From positions 186,001-250,000 of the forward strand of contig NC_012883.1 in the NCBI RefSeq assembly GCF_000022545.1: a DNA stretch of 64,000 nt. The letters run 5' to 3'. The stretch is from Thermococcus sibiricus MM 739. GTDB lineage: Archaea; Methanobacteriota_B; Thermococci; Thermococcales; Thermococcaceae. A program made the position numbers and the translations under genes. Of this stretch, positions 43,564 to 53,209 are shown piece after piece (the first letter of the stretch is position 1; each line of letters opens with the position of its first letter). The notes below the pieces were generated by a model. That model searched no databases and was not told where the DNA came from. It worked only from the letters and a program-made list of their open reading frames with translations.

Positions 43564-43851
43564 ATGAAAACCTTCTTAAGGAGGATTCTCTACTGGGTTT
43601 CCATACCCATTCGGGCTTTATGGGGATTCAATAAGGGATTTAAGCTTTATTATCTTAGGGGTCTCCAATGGGAGGAAGAAGAACTTGAGAATGTATTTGC
43701 ACTTCTTCTGCTTGGGAGTTATGTAAGACTCCCAAACCCTCCTGTTGATATTAGCTATAGGCTTCTTCCGTACATGCTCAGGGAGATGTATATTATGCAG
43801 GAAAAATCCCTCAATCCATTGACAATGAAAACGGGGTGGTTAAATGTTTGA
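43564..43851 (+). CDS. Small protein A of the cstA cluster
   Basis: The 95-residue protein is a paralog of the next one: shared core EELENVFALLLLGSYVRLPNPP, then R.LPYMLREMYIMQ. The N-terminus is basic and amphipathic (RRILYWVSIPIRALWGFNKGFK). The hydrophobic core is short for a full membrane span, but it could sit at the membrane. It lies 45 bp after cstA and overlaps the next gene by 8 bp. I do not recognise a named family. Confidence 0.78.
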   Translation: MKTFLRRILYWVSIPIRALWGFNKGFKLYYLRGLQWEEEELENVFALLLLGSYVRLPNPPVDISYRLLPYMLREMYIMQEKSLNPLTMKTGWLNV

Positions 43852-44113
43852 AAATCTAAAAGCATTTTTTAGAGGATTTTTTAGTTCATTTAAGGCACGT
43901 TCTACGGAATATCTCGAGTTTGAGGAGAGAGAGCTTGAAAATGTGTTTGCACTCATACTTATGGGGTCGTTTGTGGGGATACCATCTCCTCCAACGACCC
44001 TTGTTATGAGAATAATGCCACATATGGTAAGGGAGATCTATGTAATGCAGAGAAGAGCAGGAGAAATGGATGATATATTTGGAGAGCTGGCAGGAATGTT
44101 TGAAATAACATGA
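43844..44113 (+). CDS. Small protein B of the cstA cluster
   Basis: The 89-residue paralog of protein A has core ERELENVFALILMGSFVGIPSPP and MRIMPHMVREIYVMQR, then an acidic C-terminus (EMDDIFGELAGMF). It is positioned between protein A and the Get3-like gene with an 8-bp overlap on one side and a 10-bp gap on the other, so translation is tightly linked. It may be an adaptor or a client of the ATPase. No named family recognised. Confidence 0.78.
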   Translation: MFENLKAFFRGFFSSFKARSTEYLEFEERELENVFALILMGSFVGIPSPPTTLVMRIMPHMVREIYVMQRRAGEMDDIFGELAGMFEIT

Positions 44114-44123
44114 GGTGATAACA

Positions 44124-45116
44124 GTGAAAGAGTACCTTATTCCAAAGGAAGGATTTAGGGTTTTATTCTTCATAGGAAAAGGAGGAGTAGGAAAAACCAC
44201 CAGTTCTGCTGCAGTATCAGCTGCCCTTTCTAAGAGAGGTTACAAGACACTGATAGTTTCAATAGATCCGGCTCATAATTTGGGTGATGTATTTGAAGTT
44301 AAGCTAAATGATAAGCCGAAACAGATAGCCGAGAGCCTCTATGCAATGGAACTTGACATGGAAAAGCTCATTAAAACCTATTTGAAGCATCTTGAGGAGA
44401 ATCTCAAGCACATGTACCGATACTTGACTGTAATAAACCTTGAAAAGTATTTTGAGGTGCTCAGCTTTTCTCCCGGTATAGAAGAGTATGCCACCCTTGA
44501 GGCGATCAGGGAGATACTGCAAAAAGGAGATGAATGGGACGTCATAATCTTTGATACTCCTCCAACTGGACTAACGTTGAGGGTCATGGCACTGCCTCAT
44601 ATTGCTCTGATATGGGTAAATAAACTTATTGAAGTGAGGAGAAAAATTCTTGATAAAAGGAGGACCATTGAGAATATACAGGGAGAAAGGAAATTCATGG
44701 TAGACGGGGAGGAATATGAGCTGCCAAGCAGAGAAAGAGAGGATCCGGTTATGAAAGAGCTTCTTGCATACAAAGAGGAAATCGAATTTGTGAGAGATAT
44801 TATAACAAATAGGGATAGGACAAGTGTAGTAGCTGTGATGAACGCTGAGATGCTACCCCTCTACGAGACGGAAAGGGCACATGAAAGTTTGAAGAAATTC
44901 AAAATCCCCTTTAACCTCGTGGTGGTTAACAAAATCATAGAGTTTGAAGAGGAAGTCTCAAAGATAAAAGTGAGGATGGATACTCAGAAAAAGGTTTTGG
45001 GGGAAATACACAAGAAATTCAGGGATGTGGATATAGTGAAAGTCCCAATGTTTGAAGAAGAGCCAAGAGGTTTAAAGTGGCTTGAAAGGATTGGAGGTTT
45101 AATAATTGGAGATTGA
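44124..45116 (+). CDS. Get3/ArsA-like ATPase
   Basis: The 330-residue SIMIBI ATPase has deviant Walker A GKGGVGKTTSS, switch I DPAHNLGDVF and switch II FDTPPTGLTLRVMALP, ending in VPMFEEEPRGLKWLERIGG as in ArsA/Get3. It has no cysteine at all, so the CxxC zinc dimer of Get3 and the arsenite-binding Cys triad of ArsA are absent. The helical client-binding region (KLIEVRRKILDKRRTIENIQ) is present. The start GTG 44124 follows GGTGATAAC. It overlaps the MIP18-like gene by 11 bp. Confidence 0.88.
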   Translation: MKEYLIPKEGFRVLFFIGKGGVGKTTSSAAVSAALSKRGYKTLIVSIDPAHNLGDVFEVKLNDKPKQIAESLYAMELDMEKLIKTYLKHLEENLKHMYRYLTVINLEKYFEVLSFSPGIEEYATLEAIREILQKGDEWDVIIFDTPPTGLTLRVMALPHIALIWVNKLIEVRRKILDKRRTIENIQGERKFMVDGEEYELPSREREDPVMKELLAYKEEIEFVRDIITNRDRTSVVAVMNAEMLPLYETERAHESLKKFKIPFNLVVVNKIIEFEEEVSKIKVRMDTQKKVLGEIHKKFRDVDIVKVPMFEEEPRGLKWLERIGGLIIGD

Positions 45117-45396
45117 GGAGATTTATCAGGAGTTAAAAAAGGTTAAAGAGCCCATAAGCGGAGAGGACATAGTTAGTTTGGGAATTGTAAGTCTGATTAG
45201 AAAAGAAGATAACAAGGTGATAATCTTCCTTGGATTGGCTAGAAGGACTCCGAGACATCCATTTGAGATGGCTGTTAATTGGGCCGTTCATGCCAGAATA
45301 GTTAAAGATGTAGTAAAGGTTTTAGAAGGAAAAGTTAACTTTGAGATAGTTGATGATATGACCTTTCAAAAATATTATCCAATAGAGGAGGTTTAA
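45106..45396 (+). CDS. MIP18/DUF59-like protein lacking cysteine
   Basis: The 96-residue protein follows the DUF59 pattern: EIYQELKKVKEPISGEDIVSLGIV, EDNKVIIFLGLARRTP, then a helix DVVKVLEGKVNFEIVD. The cysteine used for Fe-S handling in MIP18-type proteins is missing; the site reads RRTPRHP. TTG at 45106 is chosen since GGAGGT lies 8 bases before it, overlapping the ATPase stop. Neighbourhood suggests it works with the ATPase rather than as an independent Fe-S factor. Confidence 0.78.
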   Translation: MEIEEIYQELKKVKEPISGEDIVSLGIVSLIRKEDNKVIIFLGLARRTPRHPFEMAVNWAVHARIVKDVVKVLEGKVNFEIVDDMTFQKYYPIEEV

Positions 45397-45398
45397 TA

Positions 45399-46055
45399 AT
45401 GAAGATTACACCAGAATTATTGCTTTTGATTATGTTGTTAGGAGCTCTTGCAACTTTACAGTTTTACAGAGGACGAAAACTGAATTTGACTATAATGGAC
45501 TACTATTTGAGAACTATAGAGGACATAGTGAAGCCAAAGGATAAAGATTACGTTTGGGTTGGAGGGTACGTTGGCTTTAGAGCATTTTACAAAGTCAACG
45601 AAGGTAACATTGATAAATTTGAATACACTTTAACCCTTTTGCCGAGACAGAGTATCCTCTACTTTCCGATTTCAAAGATTATAAACAGGCATGACAAAAT
45701 ATACTTTATTTTGAAACCATACTCAAGAATAAGGCGTGAGGCACATTTAATACAGAGAGGATACTATCGCTTTAAACCAAAAATTGAGGATGAGGAGCTT
45801 TTACAGAGGGAAATAGTTGAAATCAATGGAAAGCAGTATGAGGCTCTCTTCGAAAAGAAGCGTGATGTAGAATTATTGAAGGAATTTCTCCAAGGGTTTT
45901 CAAGAATTGAGAACGTTAAACACATTTCAATTACTCCAAAAACCAACGTCGTTTACGTGTTCATGAAACCAGAAATTGAAACCATAAAGCAGGATGTGGA
46001 ACATATGGTTCGCTTTGTAAATGATAAACTAAAGGAGAGTCCATTTGAACGCTAA
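45399..46055 (+). CDS. Membrane-anchored hypothetical protein
   Basis: The 218-residue protein has one N-terminal hydrophobic segment (PELLLLIMLLGALATLQFY) followed by a basic, beta-rich soluble part (YVWVGGYVGFRAFYKV, LPRQSILYFPISKI). It starts 2 bp after the MIP18-like gene and is therefore in the same operon. The soluble portion should be cytoplasmic or external depending on topology. I do not recognise the family. Confidence 0.75.
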   Translation: MKITPELLLLIMLLGALATLQFYRGRKLNLTIMDYYLRTIEDIVKPKDKDYVWVGGYVGFRAFYKVNEGNIDKFEYTLTLLPRQSILYFPISKIINRHDKIYFILKPYSRIRREAHLIQRGYYRFKPKIEDEELLQREIVEINGKQYEALFEKKRDVELLKEFLQGFSRIENVKHISITPKTNVVYVFMKPEIETIKQDVEHMVRFVNDKLKESPFER

Positions 46056-46095
46056 CATGCAAAATTTAATAAATTTCTTTCTCTATTCTTAGTTC

Positions 46096-47028
46096 ATGAT
46101 AGAGAAACTCTTCAGGCTTGGGTACTCAAAAGAGTTTGCAGAGAGGTATTTTGATCTCTGGGGAGAGAGAGCAGTGAGGATAGCAGAAGCTATGGAAAGG
46201 CCATTGCCCCGGTGCTTTCGGGTTAACACTCTTAGGACTGAAATATCTACTATCACTAAAATCATGAACAAAAAGGGTTTTCAGTTTAAACGCATTTCTT
46301 GGGCAAGAGAGGGGTTTTGTTTAACACGTGAACCTTTTTCGATCACATCAACTCCAGAATATCTGGGGGGATTAATCTATATCCAAGAGGCCTCTTCAAT
46401 GTATCCACCAGTAGCTCTTGAGCCAAAGCCCGGAGAAATTATAGCGGATATGGCTGCAGCTCCGGGAGGGAAGACATCTTATATGGCCCAACTAATGAAA
46501 AACAAGGGAGTAATATATGCCTTTGATGTGGGGAGAGATCGACTAAAAGAGACCAGACTTAATCTTTCAAGACTTGGGGTGACAAATACCATCCTCATTC
46601 ATAAAAGTTCTCTGTACATGGGAGAACTTGGCATAGAGTTTGATAAAATTCTTTTGGATGCTCCATGTACTGGTAGTGGCACAATCCATAAAAATCCAGA
46701 GAGAAAAGCAGATAGAACAATTGAAGATGTTAAATTCTGTCAAAACCTGCAAATGCAAATGATCAAGGTTGCATTAGAGAATCTAAAGGTGGGAGGAGTG
46801 TTAGTGTATTCTACCTGTTCATTGGAACCAGAGGAGAATGAATTTGTAATTCAATGGGCGCTTGATAACTTTGATATTGCACTTTTACCCCTTAGATTTG
46901 GGGAACCGGCCTTGACTTCTCCATTTGATATAGAGCTTAGTTCTGAACTCGCTAAAGCAAGACGATTTTATCCGGATGAACATAATACTAGTGGGTTTTT
47001 TGTGGCAAAGATACAGAAAAAATTCTAA
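46096..47028 (+). CDS. RNA (cytosine-5)-methyltransferase, Nop2/Sun type
   Basis: The 310-residue enzyme methylates cytosine C5 in tRNA or rRNA using SAM. The SAM-binding motif is ADMAAAPGGKTSYMAQL. The two catalytic cysteines are in LLDAPCTGSGTIHKNP and VYSTCSLEPEENE. An N-terminal domain with RCFRVNTLR is typical of the family. No PUA domain is seen. The RNA target is not decided. A short A/T-rich gap of 40 bp precedes it. Confidence 0.93.
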   Translation: MIEKLFRLGYSKEFAERYFDLWGERAVRIAEAMERPLPRCFRVNTLRTEISTITKIMNKKGFQFKRISWAREGFCLTREPFSITSTPEYLGGLIYIQEASSMYPPVALEPKPGEIIADMAAAPGGKTSYMAQLMKNKGVIYAFDVGRDRLKETRLNLSRLGVTNTILIHKSSLYMGELGIEFDKILLDAPCTGSGTIHKNPERKADRTIEDVKFCQNLQMQMIKVALENLKVGGVLVYSTCSLEPEENEFVIQWALDNFDIALLPLRFGEPALTSPFDIELSSELAKARRFYPDEHNTSGFFVAKIQKKF

Positions 47029-47085
47029 AATAGAAAGAAAAACATTTAATAACACGTTAATAACAATAATCTTAGGTGAATACCA

Positions 47086-47724
47086 ATGAAGTTAAAGTTA
47101 AGGGAGTTTTTAAATGATATTCGTGAGGGAGAGAGAATATTCATTGAGTATGAATCCACGACTCACCCGGAACTTTTTCTTGATGGATTGGTGAAATGGA
47201 GCAATGAAGAGGGGATACCAATCTTAATCATTGACATGTTGGATATATTTCATCTCTTTGTCCAGCAGCTTAGATTTTTAGGATATAAAACTCATCATTT
47301 GGAAAATCTCTGTGTTATTAAAGGAGGAGGCAGGGTCGAATTTGGGAAGGTAATTGGAAGAGTTAGGATAATGGAAGAGTTTTATGTACAACTTAAAGAG
47401 TATACTGATGCAGTAAGGTTATTCTTTGAAAAAGCCAAATCTGATAAGGCCGTTATTGTGTTTTTGGGCACGGAAAAGTTCTTGTACTCCTTCCAAGAAT
47501 CTTCCTATAGGGTCGAGGAGTATTTTGAGAAAATTGTAAGAAGCCCATTGTTTGAAGGAAACATGATCTTTGTTTTTGCTCTAAAGGGTCTTATGGGTGC
47601 TCAAGTCAGGGCTCTATGGTATGAGAGCTCCACAAGAGTTCTTGAGATTAATGGTAGAGGAGACAGATTTTTTATTAAAAAAGCACCTAAACTTGATCAT
47701 TTGGATGGGGTGATAGAATTATGA
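47086..47724 (+). CDS. DUF257 family protein, copy 1
   Basis: The 212-residue protein belongs to a family nearly confined to Thermococcales. It has the RecA-like order of strands (GERIFIEYESTTHPELFLDGLVKW, IPILIIDMLDIF, DKAVIVFLGTEKFLY) but no Walker A loop. It overlaps the second copy by 4 bp (ATGA). Function unknown; the tandem suggests a heterodimer or redundancy. Confidence 0.8.
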   Translation: MKLKLREFLNDIREGERIFIEYESTTHPELFLDGLVKWSNEEGIPILIIDMLDIFHLFVQQLRFLGYKTHHLENLCVIKGGGRVEFGKVIGRVRIMEEFYVQLKEYTDAVRLFFEKAKSDKAVIVFLGTEKFLYSFQESSYRVEEYFEKIVRSPLFEGNMIFVFALKGLMGAQVRALWYESSTRVLEINGRGDRFFIKKAPKLDHLDGVIEL

Positions 47725-48401
47725 CTTCCACAGTGGAGGAGGAAATCTTGGAATATGCAAAGTCAGTGATGTGGAAAGAAGGAATTGTCATAGAATATTC
47801 TTCTAGTGAGCCCATTCATTTAATTTTTAAATGGCTGGTAGGAATTTCTGAGAAAATTACTGATAATATACTTGTCTTGGATGTTTTAGATATTTTATCA
47901 ATGTTGAAATTAAATCTTGATATTGCTGGCAAGGATACATCTTTCACACATGAGCTTGATGTAATAAAAATAGGGGGGAACATAAAGCTTGGCAAGATGA
48001 TAGGTTATTTGGACCCCCACCAAGATATTACAGTATATGCCTCTAGATATTCTAAAATTCTTCGGGAATACTATGAAACCCACAAAAATATAGTGTACTT
48101 CATCTTTGGAATTGAAAGGCTTGTACATCTCCAGGAAAGGGAAGAGGTATTTGAATTATATGCTACAAATTACACACGCTATGTTTTTGGTGATGAAGAG
48201 AGGGTAGGAATTTATTTCATAAACAGGGATATAGCGACAAAGGCATTGCTCTTGCAATTAGAAGAGGCAGCTTCTAGAGTGCTGGAGGTTATCCATGAAG
48301 AAGGAACATTAAAAATTAAAATTAGGAAGTCTCCACGTTTGGAGGATTATGGAAAGGAATTTAAGATCCCTCTTGAGGATCTTTGTCATTTAAAATTTTA
48401 G
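47721..48401 (+). CDS. DUF257 family protein, copy 2
   Basis: The 226-residue paralog of the preceding protein keeps IVIEYSSSEPIHLIFKWLV, NILVLDVLDILSML and IVYFIFGIERLVHL. Sequence similarity is modest, so duplication is old. It overlaps the upstream gene by 4 bp and the convergent gene at 48361 by 41 bp. Confidence 0.8.
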   Translation: MTSTVEEEILEYAKSVMWKEGIVIEYSSSEPIHLIFKWLVGISEKITDNILVLDVLDILSMLKLNLDIAGKDTSFTHELDVIKIGGNIKLGKMIGYLDPHQDITVYASRYSKILREYYETHKNIVYFIFGIERLVHLQEREEVFELYATNYTRYVFGDEERVGIYFINRDIATKALLLQLEEAASRVLEVIHEEGTLKIKIRKSPRLEDYGKEFKIPLEDLCHLKF

Positions 48402-49359
48402 TTTCAATTTCATTGAGCACTTTTCTAGTTTCTTCACTTAATAAACTTTCAAGCTCTTCTCGAGCTGCTTTGGCAAGCTCAAATTTTGATTGGTATTCCT
48501 TTGATACCTCTACCCAAGGAATCTTTTTTCCTTCTACAAAGACGTCGATATCGGCAAACCTTTGGTATCCTTTGTATTCTAGACCTTTAAGAAGAAACTT
48601 TATTCTAAGTGGATCTTCCCATGTTATGAGTTTTATTTTGTAGACTCTAATTCTCATGAAAGGCCTTGGATAGTCCCAGTCCCATCCTTCACTCACAACG
48701 TATCCCAAGTCAAGGTCTTCAAGCACAAGAAGTACTCTTTCTATATTTTCGTCATACCTCTTTTCGTTATCGTATATTCTTATGGTTATTTCTTGCCATC
48801 CTTCAGGGAGCAGCTTAAAGAGTAGAATTGGTAAGTCCGTTCTAAGAGTTCTATAAACTTCTATAAAGTTCTTTTTGATTAAGAAGGACCCTTTTATGTC
48901 CTTTATATTAACATGGTCAACAAGTTTTTTGTCCGTCACAATGAGTAATGTATCTTTCTCCTCTCCTTCATTCACTCCCCGTGCGAAGCTGGTCTCTATT
49001 GCCCCATATCTTTGAGGTACTATCTCTGCAGTTTTTTCCGCTTCTTTTGGAACTCGAAGAAGTATTATTTGGGGCCCAAGGTTAGCTCTTTCAAAAGGGG
49101 CCTTTGCATTCAAAAGTTCTTTTAACACGCTGTCACTTCTCATCTCTATCAAAAAAGCCCCTCTCCTTAAGTCTAAAATGGTTTTCCATTCCTCTGATGG
49201 AGTTACAAAAACAATAGTATTTAGTTCCCCGCTTTTGTTCCAAGCCTCATCAACCGAAGTCTTTGAGACACTGAATAGATTGCCAATGAACTTCTCTCCT
49301 TCTTCAATATTCGAAGTTCTCAAAAAGAGCATCGACGGCCCAAAACGCATTAACCTCAT
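48361..49359 (-). CDS. Hypothetical protein
   Basis: The 332-residue soluble protein begins MRLMRFGPSMLFLRTSN. The N-terminal half has alternating hydrophobic strands, a middle acidic segment, and the last 90 residues form charged helix (FELAKAAREELESLLSEETRK). It starts with a one-base overlap (TAATG) with the phosphoesterase upstream, so they are one operon. It is convergent with the DUF257 pair, overlapping by 41 bp. I do not recognise the family. Confidence 0.72.
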   Translation of the reverse strand: MRLMRFGPSMLFLRTSNIEEGEKFIGNLFSVSKTSVDEAWNKSGELNTIVFVTPSEEWKTILDLRRGAFLIEMRSDSVLKELLNAKAPFERANLGPQIILLRVPKEAEKTAEIVPQRYGAIETSFARGVNEGEEKDTLLIVTDKKLVDHVNIKDIKGSFLIKKNFIEVYRTLRTDLPILLFKLLPEGWQEITIRIYDNEKRYDENIERVLLVLEDLDLGYVVSEGWDWDYPRPFMRIRVYKIKLITWEDPLRIKFLLKGLEYKGYQRFADIDVFVEGKKIPWVEVSKEYQSKFELAKAAREELESLLSEETRKVLNEIETKILNDKDPQEGS

Positions 49360-49949
49360 TATAACCCCCTCATCACTTTATAACCTCTTTCAAAATTTGT
49401 TCCATCTGGGTATTTGACCTTGATAACACGTTTGCTGTATGGGAGAATGAAATTAATGTTTAGGACTCCATTTAGGCCTTTCTCGATAACTTTAAAGTTA
49501 TGACCATATAATGCAAAATCAATGGGTTCGTTATCTTTTAATTCATAAGGTTCGTGAGCCAAAGCCAGTCTAATTCCCTCTATGTCTATGATATCCCTAG
49601 GCTTTACTATTTTTGCCTTTTTAGAAAATTTTCTGAGTATTTTTGGGTCATCTTCATTTCCAGGCACTATATATACTGTGGCATTAGAGTTTTCTAGGAT
49701 ATCTAAAAGTTTTTGAACTCTCTTTTTATATCTCTCTTTAAGTTCGGGTCGTCTTTCGAGTTTTATATTATCTACAAGATCTCCGGTATGAATTATGTAC
49801 GCTGGTCTACTCTTTTCTATTAAGTTTAGAATGAATGGGTATATGTTATCCGGTGTATCACTTATGTGCATGATCTTTGGTTCTGAAGTTTCGAGTAATG
49901 CCTCTGGGAGTCCCCTCCTCCGTAGAAAGCTCGGTAAATTAAGTTTCAT
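49359..49949 (-). CDS. YfcE-like metallophosphoesterase with altered metal motif
   Basis: The 196-residue protein has the calcineurin-fold order: HISDTPDN, HTGDLVDN, VPGNEDDP, LAHEPYEL and YGHNFK. In typical enzymes these read DxH, GDxxD, GNxD/GNHD, H and GHxH. Here the first histidine is Thr-Pro and the last loop lacks the second His, so metal binding and catalysis may be changed. It is translationally coupled to the hypothetical gene downstream and divergent from the saccharopine dehydrogenase-like gene. Confidence 0.8.
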   Translation of the reverse strand: MKLNLPSFLRRRGLPEALLETSEPKIMHISDTPDNIYPFILNLIEKSRPAYIIHTGDLVDNIKLERRPELKERYKKRVQKLLDILENSNATVYIVPGNEDDPKILRKFSKKAKIVKPRDIIDIEGIRLALAHEPYELKDNEPIDFALYGHNFKVIEKGLNGVLNINFILPYSKRVIKVKYPDGTNFERGYKVMRGL

Positions 49950-50012
49950 CTTAGATTATTTTCACGATAACATTTTATATAGGTTTCTTCCAACAAAGGG
50001 AGGTGATCTATA

Positions 50013-51741
<1,729 letters not shown>

Positions 51742-51811
51742 AACTTTCTTCAAAAATTTTTTAAATGCTTAAAATAAACCACATCAAGAACGTTTGCGGG
51801 AGGTAAGGAAA

Positions 51812-52228
51812 ATGGGAGATAAAACTAGAGTTCAGGTTAGTAAGCTTAAACCTGGAAGATACATCCTTATTGACGACGAACCATGTAGAATAGCTAACAT
51901 TACTGTTTCATCCCCTGGGAAGCACGGTTCAGCAAAAGCAAGAATTGAAGCTGTTGGAATATTTGATGGTAAGGTCAGGAGCATTGTGAAGCCAACAAGT
52001 GCTGAAGTTGATGTTCCAATTATTGACAAGAAGACAGGACAGATTATAGCTATCACTCCTGATACTGTCCAGCTCATGGACATGGAAACTTACGATCTCT
52101 TTGATGTTCCAATAGCTACAGGGGTTAATGAGGAGATCAAAGATAAGCTTAAAGAAGGAATTAACGTCGAGTACTGGGAGACTCTTGGAAGAATAAAGAT
52201 CATGAAGCTTAAGGGAGAAAGCAGTTGA
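51812..52228 (+). CDS. Translation factor aIF5A
   Basis: The 138-residue factor helps ribosomes at difficult peptide bonds. The hypusination loop is [11 protein letters not shown], with the first Lys modified from spermidine by deoxyhypusine synthase. The C-terminal OB fold is intact ([22 protein letters not shown]). ATG 51812 follows GGGAGGTAAGG; the TATA-like TTAAAATAA lies about 40 bp upstream. A run of nine T directly after the stop serves as terminator. Confidence 0.96.
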   Translation: MGDKTRVQVSKLKPGRYILIDDEPCRIANITVSSPGKHGSAKARIEAVGIFDGKVRSIVKPTSAEVDVPIIDKKTGQIIAITPDTVQLMDMETYDLFDVPIATGVNEEIKDKLKEGINVEYWETLGRIKIMKLKGESS

Positions 52229-52237
52229 TTTTTTTTT
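52229..52237 (+). terminator. Oligo-T terminator after aIF5A
   Basis: Nine consecutive T follow the stop codon directly, matching the intrinsic archaeal termination signal. No strong hairpin precedes it. Confidence 0.55.
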
Positions 52238-52298
52238 CTTGGGTTTATTTTTCCAAAACTTTTTAACTCACTTATTAGACCTCTCTTCGGTGAGGGAA

Positions 52299-53156
52299 AT
52301 GGAGTTTCTTTATACATATGAAAGTTTAAAACTTGAATTCCCGATGAGTGATGTAGAGGATGGAGATTTTGTTATATTGGGGATTCCTTTTGATGGAACG
52401 ACTTCCTACAAGCCCGGAACGAGGTTTGGGCCTACGTTAATAAGACAGGCCACGCTCAATTTGGAAAGCTATATCTTGGATTATGATGTTGACCTTGCAG
52501 AGGTAAGGATAGCCGATGTTGGTGATTTAGCGATAGTTGCGGGCAATCCACTTGAAACCATAAAGAGGGGTGTTGGAACTGTAGAAGAAATCAAGAAGAT
52601 AAATCCCAACGCCATGCCCGTGGTATTAGGTGGCGAGCACTCTATGACCTATGCACCTGTGAAAGCTTTAAATCCAAAGAGCTATGTTGTTTTTGATGCT
52701 CACCTTGATTTAAGGGAGAGCTATGAAGAAAATCCGTGGAATCATGCATGTGTTGCAAGAAGAATTTCAGAACTTGGTATAAAGGTCACTGAGTTTGGAA
52801 TAAGGAGTGGCACTAAAGAAGAGGTGGAATACGCGAGAGAGAATGATATTCCATGGGTTCATGCCAGAGATTACAGTATCACCAATTTCAAGGAGATTGT
52901 GAAAAAACTCCCAGAACCAATATACATATCAATAGATGTAGATGTCTTTGATCTTTCAATGGTGCCTTCTACAGGGACTCCTGAAGCAGGTGGTTTAGGA
53001 TTTTGGGAAGTTATAGAGGCTTTGGAGTGGCTTGTAGAGCATAAAAGAGTCATTGGCTTTGATATAATGGAAGTGGCCGGAATGGAGCTTGGAGATGTCA
53101 CGGCCTTAACTGCTGCAAAGCTTCTCTTTTACATGATTGGAATGCTCTCAAAATGA
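52299..53156 (+). CDS. Agmatinase-family ureohydrolase
   Basis: The 285-residue binuclear manganese ureohydrolase has GGEHSMTY, DAHLDLRESYEENPWNHACV and SIDVDVFDLSMVPSTGTPEAGG. Agmatinases make putrescine; in Thermococcus kodakarensis the homologous enzyme is known to act on N1-aminopropylagmatine to give spermidine, so that reaction is favoured. ATG 52299 is chosen with GGTGAGGGAA. It lies after aIF5A, whose hypusine needs spermidine. Confidence 0.92.
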   Translation: MEFLYTYESLKLEFPMSDVEDGDFVILGIPFDGTTSYKPGTRFGPTLIRQATLNLESYILDYDVDLAEVRIADVGDLAIVAGNPLETIKRGVGTVEEIKKINPNAMPVVLGGEHSMTYAPVKALNPKSYVVFDAHLDLRESYEENPWNHACVARRISELGIKVTEFGIRSGTKEEVEYARENDIPWVHARDYSITNFKEIVKKLPEPIYISIDVDVFDLSMVPSTGTPEAGGLGFWEVIEALEWLVEHKRVIGFDIMEVAGMELGDVTALTAAKLLFYMIGMLSK

Positions 53157-53166
53157 TCACTATTAT

Positions 53167-53209
53167 TGCGGGCTGGAAGCCTCGTCGTTCAGAGCGGGAG
53201 GAGGTTAGT
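53167..53209. repeat. Possible IS200/IS605 right-end remnant
   Basis: Between the two convergent stops lies GCGGGCTGGAAGCC, then a decayed inverted repeat ending GAGCGGGAGGAGG. This wording recurs at the right ends of archaeal IS200/IS605 elements, where the TnpB guide RNA ends. Only the end is present, with no transposase. It may be a solo relic or coincidence. Confidence 0.3.

Noticed and set aside
43564-44113. The twin small proteins as YbdD/DUF466 partners of CstA
   Set aside because: They lack the YbdD features such as a conserved Cys-rich end and the Y..FF motif. Only the position after cstA agrees.
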